Below are positions 45,017-56,987 of a stretch of DNA of 64,000 bases, piece after piece. The notes beneath the pieces are model-generated. The model saw only the letters and a program-made list of their open reading frames with translations, had not been told where the DNA came from and did no database searches. This stretch comes from Engraulis encrasicolus (lineage: Eukaryota > Chordata > Actinopteri > Clupeiformes > Engraulidae): positions 6,343,116 through 6,407,115 of the forward strand of contig NC_085859.1 in NCBI RefSeq assembly GCF_034702125.1, in the 5' to 3' direction. Made by a program: the position numbers and the translations under genes. Every line of letters starts with the position of its first letter. Position 1 is the first letter of the stretch.

Positions 45017-45135
45017 CAGCTGCCAGTCCAGTCTTTGGTTTTCAATACCACACAACAGAACTCGCAGAATCAATGCTGTTAGAAAAATGCAACTTTTGTC
45101 CATCGCACTGCTGAAGGTTCGCGGCGGGGAATGTT
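45017..45135 (-). other. Gene 3 candidate 5' non-coding exon, copy a
   Basis: Homologous to the gene 2 first-exon region, including plus-strand GCTGAAGGTTCGCGGCGG, with minus-strand donor GCTG|GTATGACC at 45017. A second copy follows at 45163-45275, so gene 3 has a tandem pair of possible first exons about 146 bp apart. Confidence 0.45.
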
Positions 45136-45162
45136 TTGAACCGGATATTGCGGCGGTCATAC

Positions 45163-45275
45163 CAGCTGTCTGTCCAGTTTTTGGTTTTCTATTCCACAAG
45201 GTACTCGCAGAATGTTGAAAGAAAAAAGGCAACTTTTGTACCTCGTAGTTGCACTGCTGCAGGATCACGGCTGTA
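45163..45275 (-). other. Gene 3 candidate 5' non-coding exon, copy b
   Basis: Second, diverged copy of the conserved first-exon segment, with the same donor context (GACAGCTG|GTATGACC). It shares GGTCATACCAGCTG and a TTTTGGTTTTC block with copy a. Either copy could be used; sequence alone does not decide. Confidence 0.42.
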
Positions 45276-45353
45276 GAGCAGAATGTTTGAACCGGATACA
45301 GAAAAATATAAACAATCCAATCACTATGTCAAAATAAAAGCTCCCGCCGTAGG

Positions 45354-45795
45354 CAGAGCCATACAGAGGGTAGAGTCGGGCAATCTCCGCCGTGTGCTTA
45401 GGCCGACTTCCTCTTTAGCAAAATTAGCTGTTTTAGCTTCTCAGTACTGCTCAGCGTTGCGAATGTTAGTTCCTAGCAGTGGGCGTAGCACATAGCAAAT
45501 GCAATGCAGGGAATATGACAAGACTTGCTGTTCATAGTAATAACTTCAGATAAACATCACAGATGGTAAACTTTTCTGATTATCACCACCGAGACAGTTG
45601 TTGGTTTACATATTTGTGGTGATTACCCCGCAGTATAGTTCGTTAGTCCTTATTTTTGGCTGTTAATGTGGTGGTTCTATGTTGAGTCTATGGAAAGACA
45701 GCCGCTTTAGGAACACCCTTATCTCGCTGAAAGGCGGAGCTGCCATTTAATTCCTGGTCCTCCAATTGCGTAACTCTACCCTCTGTATGGCTCTG
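45354..45795. mobile_element. hAT-like MITE in gene 3 upstream region
   Basis: TIRs CAGAGCCATACAGAGGGTAG and complement; flanks GCCGTAGG versus GTCGTAGG (7 of 8). It interrupts DNA that is continuous in the gene 2 copy near 33.5 kb. Confidence 0.75.
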
Positions 45796-46198
45796 GTCGT
45801 AGGCAAGATGAAGGAAGAATCACTTCATAAAGGTCGTTAGACCGCCAAAGATGGGAGTGAGTTGACAAAATGGTAAAGCAGTTGTCAAACTCAAATTAAC
45901 AGTGGGCCAAAATCTTAGTCTGCCATAAAATCGATCTGAACATTACAAAAAAATACTCAAATGATGCCTACAAGGTGTGTTGTAAGTGAGATGTCCAAGA
46001 GATATCACTGATGCAATTGTGTGAGCATGTAACACACACACATTTTTTCGTGTTGAAGTGATTTTATAAAATTAATGTAATGTGAATGGGGCCAACTGTA
46101 ATACACATTTGAAATAATGTCGAGGGTCAAATAAAATAACTCTGTGGGCCAAATTTGACCCCAGGGCCTGAGAATAGACATCTGTGGTAAAGCATCCC
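45796..46198. other. No gene recognised
   Basis: Continues the gene 3 upstream DNA to about 45840 (GGAAGAATCACTT, also at 33508), then AT-rich sequence up to the Gypsy target duplication. Confidence 0.5.
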
Positions 46199-46406
46199 TG
46201 AAGTGTTATTGTATTAGGCTATAATAACTTAAGACACAAGGACGAGGAGTCTCGGATATAAAGCTCAGCTGATTACTGTTTACTGGGCAACTGGTAACTA
46301 ACAACAACTGATAGACACATCACAGAATATAGTGCAACTGCGCGGCCAACATTCTATATATTACTCCGCGTAGGGTAATAGTGCAGTTAGATCACATATC
46401 ACAACA
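46199..46406 (-). repeat. Gypsy 3' LTR
   Basis: Nearly identical to 54150-54352 apart from a few-base indel after TATTGTA. On the minus strand it begins TGTTGTGATATG and ends CACTTCA, i.e. TG...CA ends. Confidence 0.93.
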
Positions 46407-46782
46407 TCCCCCCTGTTTAGCTTAAAAAAAACAATCCAATAAATATTTCATTAAGTTCTAAGCTTATACATTAACTTCGTATTACTTCAACCATAAATAT
46501 TTCATTTAAAAAGTTCAACTTCACTGTTAAGCAAAAGGCAAATTATATGCATGTTTTTTTTCTATCAAGTTACCTTCACACTTCCTACAATGCTGATGTT
46601 AATGCATTGTTGTAACCCATATAATTCAAAGGAGTAAGCATATTAGATTAATTCAAGACATATTGACTGATATTGTTCAATTTTGGTAATCACTATAAAT
46701 TGACAACTGGAACTCTTTTTTTTTTCTCATTTAGAAAATCATTCACTCAGTCTCTTAGCTGAACAAAGTTGAAAAACATGTC

Positions 46783-48293
46783 TTACTGGACGTAGTCCTT
46801 AAAGCGCGCTGGCTTGACCACATCCCTTCCGTATCGTGTACGGACTGGCGGAGGGTAGTTGGTGTTTAGTGGTGCTCTACTTACAGGTTCACAGGATGGT
46901 GCAGTCTCTGTCTGTTCACTGTGACCTCGCCGTTCACCCAGCATTTGTGGCATTGCCAAGTGTGCTCTGCTCACAGCAGGTTGTTGTGCTTGTGTAGTGT
47001 GCTGTTGTTGTGCTTGTGTAGTGTGCTGTTGCTGTGTCTGTGTGGTGTGCTGTTGCTGTGTCTGTGTAGTGTGCTGTTGCTGTGTCTGTGTGGTGTGCTG
47101 TTGTGTGGGTGCGGGTGTGTTGTAGGGGCCCCGTAGGTGGCTCCTGCAGCGCCTCAGCATGCGCCCATTGGGTGTCTGGACGATGTAGCTCCTTGGCTCC
47201 TGACATTTCTGCTGGACGACTGCTGGGTGCCAGGTCCTCCTCTCCTTGTTCCACACCGTGACATGCTGTCCAGGCTGGAGTGGAGGCAGTTCTCTGCGGC
47301 AGCTGCGGTCGTGGTGGTCCTTCATCGCAGCTGCTCTGTGGGCCAGGTGTTGATGGTGTTGTTCTTTCCCCGGCTCTGCTCGGCTTGGGAGTAGGGTGGT
47401 GACAGGCCTGCCGAAGAGCAGTTCTGCAGGTGAAGGCAGCTTGCTGTCGATTGGTGTTGCCCTGACTTGCAGCAAGGCAATGTGGAGGTCGCTTTTGTCC
47501 TGAAGTGTCTTCTTGACGATGCCTTTGATGTGTCTGACATGCCTTTCAATGAACCCGTTGCTTTTGGGGTAGTGGGGAGAGCTGGTGACATGTGTGATTC
47601 CCCATTTTTTCACGAAGGCTTGGAAAGATTGTCCCATATACTGTGCTCCATTGTCTGTAAGGATTTCGTCTGGCCGGCCAAACAGAGACATGTAGGACTG
47701 CATTTTTTGTGTGATTGCATGACTGGATACTGGAGTGGGCATTTCATCAACAAGGGGGTATTTTGTGTATCTGTCTACAGTCAATAGGTAGTGGCGTCCA
47801 TTGGTTTCAAACAGGTCAGAGGCTATAGATTGCCACGGCCTGGATGGTATCTCATGTGGCTTGAGAGGCTGTTTTGGGTTGGCATCTTGGTTTTCCTTAC
47901 ATACATCGCACAATCTGCAGACTCTTTCAATGTCATCATTCATGTTAATCCAATACACACTTTCTCTTGCCAGTCTACGTGTTTTCTCTATGCCTTGGTG
48001 TGCTATGTGTAATTGTGCGAGTATGTCTGCAGTCATGGTGTCAGGGATGAGTACCTGTCTCCCTTTGAAGATGACTCCTGACTCCGTGGAAAGTTCATCT
48101 CTGAAGGACCAGTATTGGCGTAGCTCTTTTGGTAAGTCCTTGATGTTTTCAGGCCATCCCTGCTGGATGAGTTCTGTCAGCGCGCAGAGGTTTGGATCGT
48201 CGGCAGTTTGGCTTCGCAGAGAGTCCTGTTTTTCAGGTGAAAAGTTGACAATGGCGATGGTGAGCCTCTCTGGATCTTCAAACTGTGCGTCGG
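46783..48293 (-). CDS. Gypsy integrase segment with Q/T-rich repeat tail
   Basis: Resumes after the LINE insertion. It has an HHCC zinc domain (HIAHQGIEKT ... CRLCDVC) and a DDE core (VDRYTKYP, LTDNGAQYM, NGFIERHVRHIK). The C-terminal part has five copies of an 8-residue HTTQTQQQ-type repeat (24-bp unit, 46981-47105). It ends AVVKPARFKDYVQ before the polypurine tract. Confidence 0.9.
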
Positions 48294-48937
48294 ACATCAG
48301 CGACGACCTCTCTTGGACCACCAACACTACATCACTGGCGAAGAAGGCCCATCAGCGTCTCTACTTCCTGCGCAAACTAAAGAAGGCAAGTGCTACACCC
48401 TCCATCATGACAACATTCTACAGAGGAACCATAGAGAGCGTCGTGTCCAACTGCATCACAGTGTGGGGAGGAAGCTGCACGGAGAAAAACAGGAAGACAC
48501 TCCAGCGTGTTGTGAACACAGCGAAGAAGATCATTGGAGTACCACTCCCCTCCCTGCAGGACATTTACACCACACGCCTCACCCGGAAAGCACTGATGAT
48601 CATCAAAGACACAAGCCACCCTGCACACAAACTGTTCAGCCTCCTGCCCTCTGGAAAGAGGTACAGGCGCCTCCGTTCCCGTACCACCCGGCTGGCGAGC
48701 AGCACAATGCACCAAGCGATCAAGATGCTGAACACTCAACCCACTCTCCCTCCACTGTCAGCCTCTAGCCAGCAAGGCCACTGACAACCCCCCCCCCCCC
48801 CCCCACTGTCAGCCTCTAGCCAGCAAGGCCACTGACAACCCCCCCCCCACCCCCCACCACCATATCTGCGACTGAACATTCCACCTGCACTACTATACTT
48901 GTGACTGAACTTTCAACCTGCACTAACTCAAAACAAT

Positions 48938-49009
<72 letters not shown>

Positions 49010-49051
49010 GCACACTGCACTTTCTGCACTAAACCCAAACATACACACACT

Positions 49052-49096
<45 letters not shown>

Positions 49097-49148
49097 AGAC
49101 ACACGAACACACACACAAGACGCACACCGCACCTTCTACCTGCACTAA

Positions 49149-49243
<95 letters not shown>

Positions 49244-49605
49244 TGCTGGTGTACTTGACAGACCTTTTTATATTTATTTTTCTTCAAAATGCTACTATTA
49301 CCATGTCAGAACGCTATAAAGGACTTTTTTTTAGGAAAAGCACAAAACACAACAAATACCTCTTAATGTATGTCCTCTACAAGTCTTCTGTTGTCCAGTC
49401 TTGCACTTTAAATGTCTGTATGAGCACTGTCTATGTCCATACTGTCTTAAGTCCATGTATAAGTACTGTCTATGTCTATACTGTCTATGTCCTTACCTTA
49501 ATTAGTCTATGTCTGTATGGGAAAGCAAGAAATGTAATTTCAAATTCTTTGTATGACCAGTGCATGTAAAGAAATTGACAATAAAACCTACTTGACTTGA
49601 CTTGA
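48294..49605 (+). mobile_element. 5'-truncated L2-like LINE inserted in the Gypsy element
   Basis: Plus strand. The coding end runs from about 48294 to 48784 and reads DLSWTTNTTSLAKKAHQRLY, then FLRKLKKAS, ITVWGGS and PSGKRYRRL, typical of the C-terminus of fish L2-type LINE ORF2. A C-run and three (CA)n arrays follow. The 3' end (49290-49605) ends in TTGACTTGACTTGA. A second copy of this 3' end is at 16241-16541. No clear target duplication was found. Confidence 0.82.
48938..49240. repeat. Three (CA)n arrays in the LINE 3' region
   Basis: Arrays at about 48938-49008, 49044-49090 and 49153-49240, separated by similar spacers with CTGCACTAAAC. Looks like repeated duplication of a spacer-(CA)n unit. 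A 48-bp duplication with C-runs lies just before (48757-48850). Confidence 0.92.
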
Positions 49606-50170
49606 TGCCGTCTATCCGCTCATCCAGCTCGATGTCGCCGTCGTTCTCTGGGTTCGGAAGTCTGCTGAGGGTGTCTGCCAGGACCATTTCGGCGCCAGGT
49701 CGGTATCTCACTTCGTAGTTGTAGCCTTGGGTCTTGATCAGCATGCGCTGGAGTCGGGGTGGTGCAGCATGCAGTGGCTTGGAGCAGATGGTGACGAGTG
49801 GCTTGTGGTCTGTAATCACAGTGAATGACTTCCCATACAGGTAAGTATGGTATCTCTGCATTCCATACACAATTGCAAGCATCTCACGTTCTATGTTGCT
49901 GTACCTGGATTGGCAGTCGGTCAGGGTCTTGGATCCGAAAGCGATGGGTCTGTTGTTCTGCACCAGTGCTATGCCAAGGCCTTTCTGTGATGCGTCCACT
50001 TCCAGTGTCAGGGGTGTGCTGGCGTCGTAGTACTTCAGGCACGCGTCCTCTGAGATGGCAGATTTCAAGTCATCGAAGCATTTCTGGTGGTCAGCTTCCC
50101 ACAGCCACAAGGCGTCATTTTTTAGCAGTCCTCTCAGTGTGTGCGCTTTCTCTGCAAACTTTGGTATGTA
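49606..50170 (-). CDS. Gypsy RNase H segment
   Basis: Continuation of pol after the Tc1-like insertion: LTLEVDASQKGLGIALVQ (RNase H start), SNIEREMLAIVYG, and VITDHKPLV are typical of the gypsy RT-linked RNase H. Ends at the LINE junction near 49605. Confidence 0.88.
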
Positions 50171-51804
50171 CAGTTGTGCTCATATGTTTACATACCCCAG
50201 CAGAATAAACGCTTTCTTCGCGATTTCTCACAAAATATGAAGGATTACTCAAAACCTTTTTTTTCACTCATTGCTAGTGACTAGCTTAAGATATTTATTA
50301 GCAATATTCTGTGTTTACTCTTTCAAAAGCATGATCACAACCCAAACTACCCAAATGACCCTGTTCAAAAGTTTACATACCCTAGTTTCTAATGCTGAAT
50401 ATGGCCCTGTTTAACATCAGGGACCGCTCTAAATTGTATGTGGTAGTTGTGGATAAGGCTCTTAATGTTCTCAGATGACAAAACAGCACATTCTTCCTGG
50501 CAGAATGGTTGTTTCCTATAATATTTGTGGGTGTCTTGCTGGAACCTCACATTTGAGGTTTCCCCTGAATGGCTCAATGATGTTGAGATCAGGAGAGTGA
50601 GACGGTCGCGCAAAAACTTCATTTTATTCTTTCTGAAGCTAGTGACGGGTTGATTTGGCTTTCTGTGTTGAAATATTGTCATGTTGGCATGTCCAAACAA
50701 TGGACCATGTGCAGTTTCAAGGCTGATGTGTGTCAAGTTTCCTCCAGTATTTTTCACAGGGCAATGTATTCATCATTCTGCGAGTATGGATCAAAAGTAT
50801 AATGCATTTGTAACTCAAATGTCCCCATGAAATCAGTGGTCCATGACCATGTTTCACAGAAGGGTATGGTGTAACTTTCATCATAGGCTCCATTGACTGT
50901 TCTCCAAATGGTACTGTTAATAGTGGCCTAAAAAAGTTCCATATTGATCTAATTTTTCCAAATGACTTTGTCACAGGCATTTTGATGCTTCTCACTGTGC
51001 TATTTGGTGTATCATATGCAAAATAACATGTTTGCTTTTTTGTGGTAATGGCTTTCTCCTGGCAACCCCCAACAGCCCATCTTTCCTCAAGTGCCTCTTT
51101 CCTGTACAGTTTAAAACATTTTTTCATGTTGTCCTATATTTCACCTGAAGTTATTTTTTGGTTGTCCTATGCCTCCTGAACAATTTCCCTTACAATGATC
51201 ATTGCAATGCAATGATTCCCTTGCCCATTGGCTTGATTCCAACCAAACTCCTCATATTGCATTTCTGAATTGAAATTCCAACGGTGCCAACATGACAATA
51301 TTTCGACACAGAAAGCCAAATTAACCCGTCATTAGCTTCAGAAAGAATAAAATGAAGGCTTTTGAGTGATCATCTCACTCTCCTGATCTCAACATCATTG
51401 AGCCACTCAGGGGAAACCTCAAATGTGAGGTTCCAGCAAGACACCCAAAGATATTATAGGAAACAACCATTCTGCCAGGAAGAATGTGCTGTTTTGTCAT
51501 CTGAGAACATTAAGAGCCTTATCCACAACTACCACAAACAATTTAGAGCGGTCCCTGATGTTAAACAGGGCCATATTCAGCATCAGAAACTAGGGTATGT
51601 AAACTTTTGAACAGGGTCATTTGGGTAGTTTGGGTTGTGATCATGCTTTTGAAAGAGTAAACACAGAATATTGCTAATAAATATCTTAAGCCAGTCACTA
51701 GCCATGAGTGAAAAAAAAGGTTTTGTGTAATCCTTCATATTTTGTGAGAAATCGCGAAGAAAGCGTTTATTCTGCTGGGGTATGTAAACATATGAGCACA
51801 ACTG
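50171..51804. mobile_element. Tc1/mariner-like element with very long inverted repeats
   Basis: Starts CAGTTGTGCTCATATG and ends with its complement, flanked by TA on both sides (50169-50170, 51805-51806). Both ends carry the same about 580-bp segment in inverted orientation, including a decayed transposase 3' part (plus strand near 51375: SPDLNIIEPLRGNLKCEV, the last catalytic region of Tc1 transposase). No intact transposase exists. Non-autonomous, inserted in Gypsy pol. Confidence 0.85.
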
Positions 51805-53987
51805 TATGTGGCAAGGTAGGTTAACATGCCTAAAAATCTGTGTAGCTCATCTTTGTTTTGTGGTGTTGGCATTTTTTGAATGTCTCTAATCTTTGCGGGG
51901 TCTGGTTTAATGCCACTGTCAGTGTACAGGTTGCCAAAAAATGAAATATTGTTCTGTTTGATGACACACTTGTCACTGTTAAACACCATACCTGCCTCTG
52001 CAGCGCGCTCCATCAGTGCTGTCAGGTTCTTGTCGTGCTCCTCTTCATCTTTCCCATAGATAACGATGTCATCTGCGATGCTGGCCACGCCCTGTAGTCC
52101 CTCCAGGATTTGGTCCATCTTGGCCTGGAAGAGATCCTGAGACACACTCAGCCCGAATGGTAGACGTTTCCAGCAGTATCTGCCGAAGGGAGTGCGGAAC
52201 GTCGTGAGGATTTGGGACTCTTCATCCAGATGTATGGACCAGTATCCTGCTTTCGCATCCAGCTTGCTGAAGATCTTTGCATTTGCGAACCTGGGATTCA
52301 GTTCCTCCACGGTGGGTATCTTGTGTGGGCATCTCCTCAGGCTGGCATTGAGTTTTTGAGGGTCGAGGCAGATGCGCAGGGATCCGTCTTTTTTCGTGCT
52401 GTACGCGAGGCTGGAGCACCAGTCAGTGTGGTGTTCTACTTTTCTCAGGACGTCTTGTTGCACGAGCTTGTCGAGTTCACCTTGGAGCTTGTCTTTAATA
52501 TGAATGCTGCATTTTCTTGGTGGGTCTATGAATGGTTCGGCGTCAGGCTTCAGTAAGAGCTTTGCAGTTCCTTCAAAGTTGCCAATTTTGTCGAATTGAT
52601 TGGGGTACGCTCTCATGAGATCAGTACAGGTGGTTACTTTCAAATGTTGTGGTGGTTGTCTTTCTTTCTTGATGTTGCCAGTCTTTCTCTTTACAGTGTC
52701 TACATGCAGTGTCACAAGGTTAAGCAGCTCGCTGGTGGGTAATCCAACAACAGCGGGCCCTGGTACGTCCACAACATAAAACTTGGTGCTCACCCATCTG
52801 GAGTCCTTGTACTGGCACGGGATGTTGATGGTACCAAGGCATCGTATTTCATGTCCACTGTATGCTGACAGCTTCATGTTGGTTTTCTGCAGGCGTTGGT
52901 ATGCACTTGTGTCGTTGCCATACATCTGCCTGAATGTTCGCAGTGGAAGGGTGTTCCCCAATGCCCCTGTGTCGATTTTCAGCCTGAGTGTGTGTCCATG
53001 GCCTGGTACATCGGGTGGCTTCACGCTGAGTGTCGTGTAGGCTTCGTCTCTGGGTGAATTGCTGCTGATGCTGTGCATGCATTTCTCGCTGATGGTAATG
53101 GAGTGGAACTGTTGGTAGTAGTCTTCATCCTCTGAGTCCTCACAGTCGACTGCATCGACTCTGGCTCTATGGTGTGGCTTGTATCTCCCCCTGGCTGCCT
53201 GGTGTTGATTGTAGTAGTGCTTGTTTGGTGGTGGTGGTGGTGGTGGTCGGGGCTTACTTGATCTCTGTGGAGTGTAGCCTGGCTGTTGTTGTCTGTTCTT
53301 CCTGCAGCACCTCGCCCAGTGTCCCTTCGCACCACACGCAGAGCATTCGTCGTTGTAGGCAGGACACTGACGCGGTGGATGGGTTCTGCTGCAGTTCTGG
53401 CATGCCCGTCCTCGGTGGATGGCGTGGACCTTTTCGGCAGTGGTCATGCCCAGTTGGTTTAACTGCTCGTTGCCAGCTGACAGCGCCTCGTATTTCCTCC
53501 CCTCTGTTAACACTTCGGCGATGGAGTAGCCTTTGGGTTTGCTGAACAGATCGTTCCTCAGCGCGTCGTGAGGGGTACTGGCTATAATGAGCTCAATAAG
53601 GCGCTCATTCAGTTCAGCGTCGTCAAACTGACATTTCAGCGCCTGCGTTCGGGCTCTCGTAATGAAGTCATCGATACTTTCGTCGGGTCTCTGTCTGTAT
53701 TGCATTAATTGAAGTCTGTGTATCCTAAAGTTCACATTTAATTTTAACTGTCCTTCGAAAAACGTCCATAACTGCTCCGGTTTCTTTTTATTTTCGTCGC
53801 TGAGTCCGCTAGCATTAAGTCTTTTGAGTCCTTCGTCTCCTATGCCTCGGCATATTTTCCTAGCTTTCTTAGCTTCATCGGTTATTTCCTCATCCTCTAT
53901 GTAAAGGCACATCTTTTGCTTAAAAAGTGCTATTGCCTCGCTTAGATCTGGGTCCGACCAGTTCATTGTTGGTAGATGTGAAGCCAT
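51805..53987 (-). CDS. Gypsy gag-protease-RT segment (interrupted by Tc1-like insertion)
   Basis: Starts MASHLPTMNWSDPDLSEAI. A capsid-like region comes first. Zinc knuckles CQNCSRTHPPRQC and CSACGAKGHWARCC lie at about residues 197-228, and a proline run follows. Protease active site LKIDTGALGNT is at about residue 339. RT has LPFGLSVSQDLFQ and the catalytic IADDIVIYG at about 637-645. Gag and pol share one frame here. The element's frame is cut at a TA (51805) by the Tc1-like insertion; coding resumes at 50170 in the same frame if one TA is counted. Confidence 0.9.
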
Positions 53988-54149
53988 TGTTTACCTTACT
54001 GGGCTCGAGCGTAAACCGTTAGCCACTTAGCTTGCCGTTGGGGTTTCACCGGTGTCGAAAACAAAGTTATCCACGGACAATCTTGTTTACTTCCGTCATG
54101 CAAAGCAGTGATGTATGGCGTTATTAGCGATCCTTTTCCGCTGCCACCA

Positions 54150-54352
54150 TGAAGTGTTATTGTATAATAATAACTTAAGACACAAGGACGAGGAGTCTCG
54201 GATATAAAGCTCAGCTGATTACTGTTTACTGGGCAACTGGTAACTAACAACAACTGATAGACACATCACAGAATATAGTGCAACTGCGCGGCCAACATTC
54301 TATATATTACTCCGCGTAGGGTAATAGTGCAGTTAGATCACATATCACAACA
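54150..54352 (-). repeat. Gypsy 5' LTR
   Basis: Partner of the LTR at 46199. High similarity between the two suggests a fairly recent insertion. It should carry the element's promoter; no promoter motif was confirmed. Confidence 0.93.
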
Positions 54353-54357
54353 ATCCC

Positions 54358-55233
54358 CGCTTTATGTTTTAACATAGTGTGTACAAGAGGGATAATAATA
54401 ACATAGGCCTACATCTACCATTAGGCTAATCGAAGAAAAATGCTCACATGATCCTGTCATTCATTATTTAACACAAAGGCCCTCAACTATTTAACAACCA
54501 AATTCAAAACAACAAAATTAATTCACATGGGGAAAAATGAAAGCTTACAGTTTTATCGAACTCGTATTCTTCTTGACCCACACTATCGCTAAATCGAAGA
54601 GTCAGATTTACATTAACATGTATGTGGACTTTCAATGACTCCGGAAATCCTCAACGTAAAATATGTAGGAAACAGAAAAACAAATGTAATCCTGTAAAAT
54701 CTTAATAACTGCATGCAAAAAGAGTGCACATACAGTGCTGTCTATAAGCATTGGCACCCTTGCGCACATAGTTGGAAATATCTCCAGACAACATAAGGTA
54801 CACCTAGGGCTGTGAAATATAAGGACAACATAAGGTACACCTTGGGCTGTGCAATATATCAAATTTATATTGTGATATGATATCAATATTGACTGATATA
54901 AACATGATATTGACTTTTCTCATGATTGAGCAGCCCTAGGCACACCATGATTTTACTTGAGATAGCTCATGGTTGATACAAAACAAATGTTGACTCTGTA
55001 AAATCTGAACAACCGTATGCAAAATGAGTGCACATACAGTGTTTCATAAAAGTGAGCACCCCTCACATTCCCACAGCTCTTTAATGACATATTTTCTTGG
55101 GACAACACTAAACAATGACACTGACACAATGAAAAGAAGTCAGTGTACAGCTCTGTACTGTATATATGTATTGTTTTAATCAAAATAACTCAATATACAT
55201 ATATTAATGTTTAAACCACTGATTTGGGACCCA
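54358..55233. other. 3' flank of gene 4
   Basis: 55000-55275 is similar to 36085-36285 behind gene 3 (GTGCACATACAG, CTTGGGACA, ACAATGACAC), so gene ends were duplicated together. GACAACATAAGGTACACCT occurs twice (54788, 54823). Confidence 0.55.
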
Positions 55234-56063
55234 TCAAACCACAGCTCTTTCCGCATTGCGAACGCTGCGCATTGGCTTTGATGCTAAATGCACCATCTGG
55301 TGTCTCTTGAGACTGTTCATGTGACCAAAACTCTTTCCACATTGAGAGCACTGAAATGGCTTTTCCCCAGTATGAATGCGTTCATGGGACTTGAGGTAAT
55401 TGATTACGGCAAAGCTCTTGCCGCACTGAGAGCACTGATGCGGCTTCTCCGCTGAATGCAGTTTCTGGTGTTTGTTGAGATCGCTCATGCGGCCAAAGCT
55501 GCTGTCACAGTGCAAACACTCGAATGGCTTTTCCCCTGAATGAATCTTCAGGTGATAATTCAGTTTGTTCCTTCCACCAAAACTTTTTCCGCACTGAGGA
55601 CATTGAAATGGTTTTTCCGTTGAATGGGTCAACTGGTGTTGCTTGAGAATGCTTATGTGACCAAAGCCCTTTCCACATTGAGAGCACTGAAACGGCTTCT
55701 CCTCTGCGTGAACCATCTGATGTCTGTTGAGGTGTGCAGTGTCCTGAAAGCTCTTTCCACACACTGGGCACTGACACGGTCTTTCCTCTGAATGTGTGCG
55801 CTGGTGTGCCTTTAGATTGCTCATGACATTAAATCTTTTTCCACACTGAGAGCACTCAAATGGCTTTTCTCCTGAGTGGATGACCTCGTGTTTTTTTAGA
55901 GTGGACAGTTTACTAAAGATCTTTCCACACTCGAAGCACTGATGACATTTGGCTGTAGTGTTGCTCTGATCACATTTGTCTGTCGTGTTTCTCTGGACTC
56001 CTTCTGTGCATCCTTTTTCTTCTCCGCTTTGACTTCCATTAGACTGGACACTTTGGACATCCC
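55234..56063 (-). CDS. Zinc-finger gene 4: finger exon (8 C2H2 fingers)
   Basis: Terminal exon after acceptor TTGCAG|GGGATGTCC, phase 1, with leader GDVQSVQSNGSQSGEEKG. A Cys-poor spacer (DKCDQSNTTAKCHQ) replaces the usual first finger. Eight C2H2 fingers follow (HQCFECGKIF through FQCSQCGKSFGHMNSLKRHQ). The C-terminus LASKPMRSVRNAERAVV looks like a frameshifted remnant of another finger (KPxxCSQCGKS in another frame). With both acidic pieces the protein would be about 507 residues. The open frame upstream of 56063 is only translated (GT)n and intron. Confidence 0.85.
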
Positions 56064-56122
56064 CTGCAATATAAACAACAGCAATCAGAGATGGAAACCT
56101 GCCCGCCTGGCTAGATGCACCT

Positions 56123-56226
<104 letters not shown>

Positions 56227-56229
56227 ACC

Positions 56230-56987
56230 CCCAACAGGCACACACAGAGAACGGATCATTGCAATACCTGGCCCAACCCCCCCAGGTAATCAGGTATTTT
56301 TCAGGCATGCCATGATTAACTGTGCGTTCACACCAAAAGGGACCTAAGCTACCGGAGTGACGGAATTCATCATTTCTCTATCGAGGGTAAGTTAATTCCT
56401 GGGCAACCACAACGATTGTTAGTGATTAAAAGCTAGCTAATATTATGGTAATGAGTTATGACGCGACCGGGGAGGTAGTGCAATGAAGGGTTTTTTTTAA
56501 GCAGGTTTTCTGTTTTGCCAATAGGTCAACACATTCACTCACAATGTAATTCACTAATTGTCCTAAATATGTACATGACACGGCTGTGAGGCGCAAACAC
56601 TGTAGAACCTCATTGGAAAACACTGTCTGTGCTTCGACTGTTTTTCCACACCTGAAAAAAAAGTTGAAGAAATTCATCCACTTTGGCCGAAATCTTTCGA
56701 TGGCAATTTAAGACTGCAGCTGCTACACTACAGCAAGGGTCAGTGCTGGTAGATTGGGCCAATGGCTGCGGTCACCTGCCAAACGCGTCCACCCACTCAT
56801 TCAAGTCTTGGGACAATGGGAGACACTCAAATTGACCTGGGGGTGACGTATTCCTTTAACATACACCTACTATAATGTAAAACATTCCTCAGTTCAAAAG
56901 AGAGTCCCAACAAAAACACTCCAAAGAATAAAATAACACGTCAACAATGTCTATGTTTATGAAGAAAAAAGTACTTGACTTTCTTAC
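56230..56987. other. Gene 4 intron, nothing recognised
   Basis: No domain-bearing frame or clear repeat after the (GT)n tract. Confidence 0.5.

Larger units (their letters stand above)
46199..54352 (-). mobile_element. Ty3/Gypsy LTR retrotransposon, complete but with two nested insertions
   Basis: Two LTRs of about 205 bp (46199-46406 and 54150-54352) bound an internal region coding gag-protease-RT-RNase H-integrase in that order on the minus strand. Target duplication is ATCCC (46194-46198 and 54353-54357). A primer-binding-like TGGTGGCAGCGG directly follows the 5' LTR, and a polypurine tract (CAGGGGGGA) precedes the 3' LTR. Integrase after RT places it in Ty3/Gypsy. No env frame is seen. 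An L2-like LINE and a Tc1-like element lie within pol, so this copy cannot make a full polyprotein. Element length without them is about 5.2 kb. Confidence 0.93.

Noticed and set aside
47801..48784. 327-codon plus-strand frame taken as one gene
   Set aside because: Only the part after about 48294 is LINE coding; the first half is antisense of the Gypsy integrase, joined by the insertion.
48928..49287. Cys-Val repeat frame over CA arrays
   Set aside because: Microsatellite translation within a LINE 3' region.
50389..50757. Independent gene on the minus strand
   Set aside because: It is a frame-shifted remnant of Tc1 transposase within the inverted arm of the Tc1-like element.
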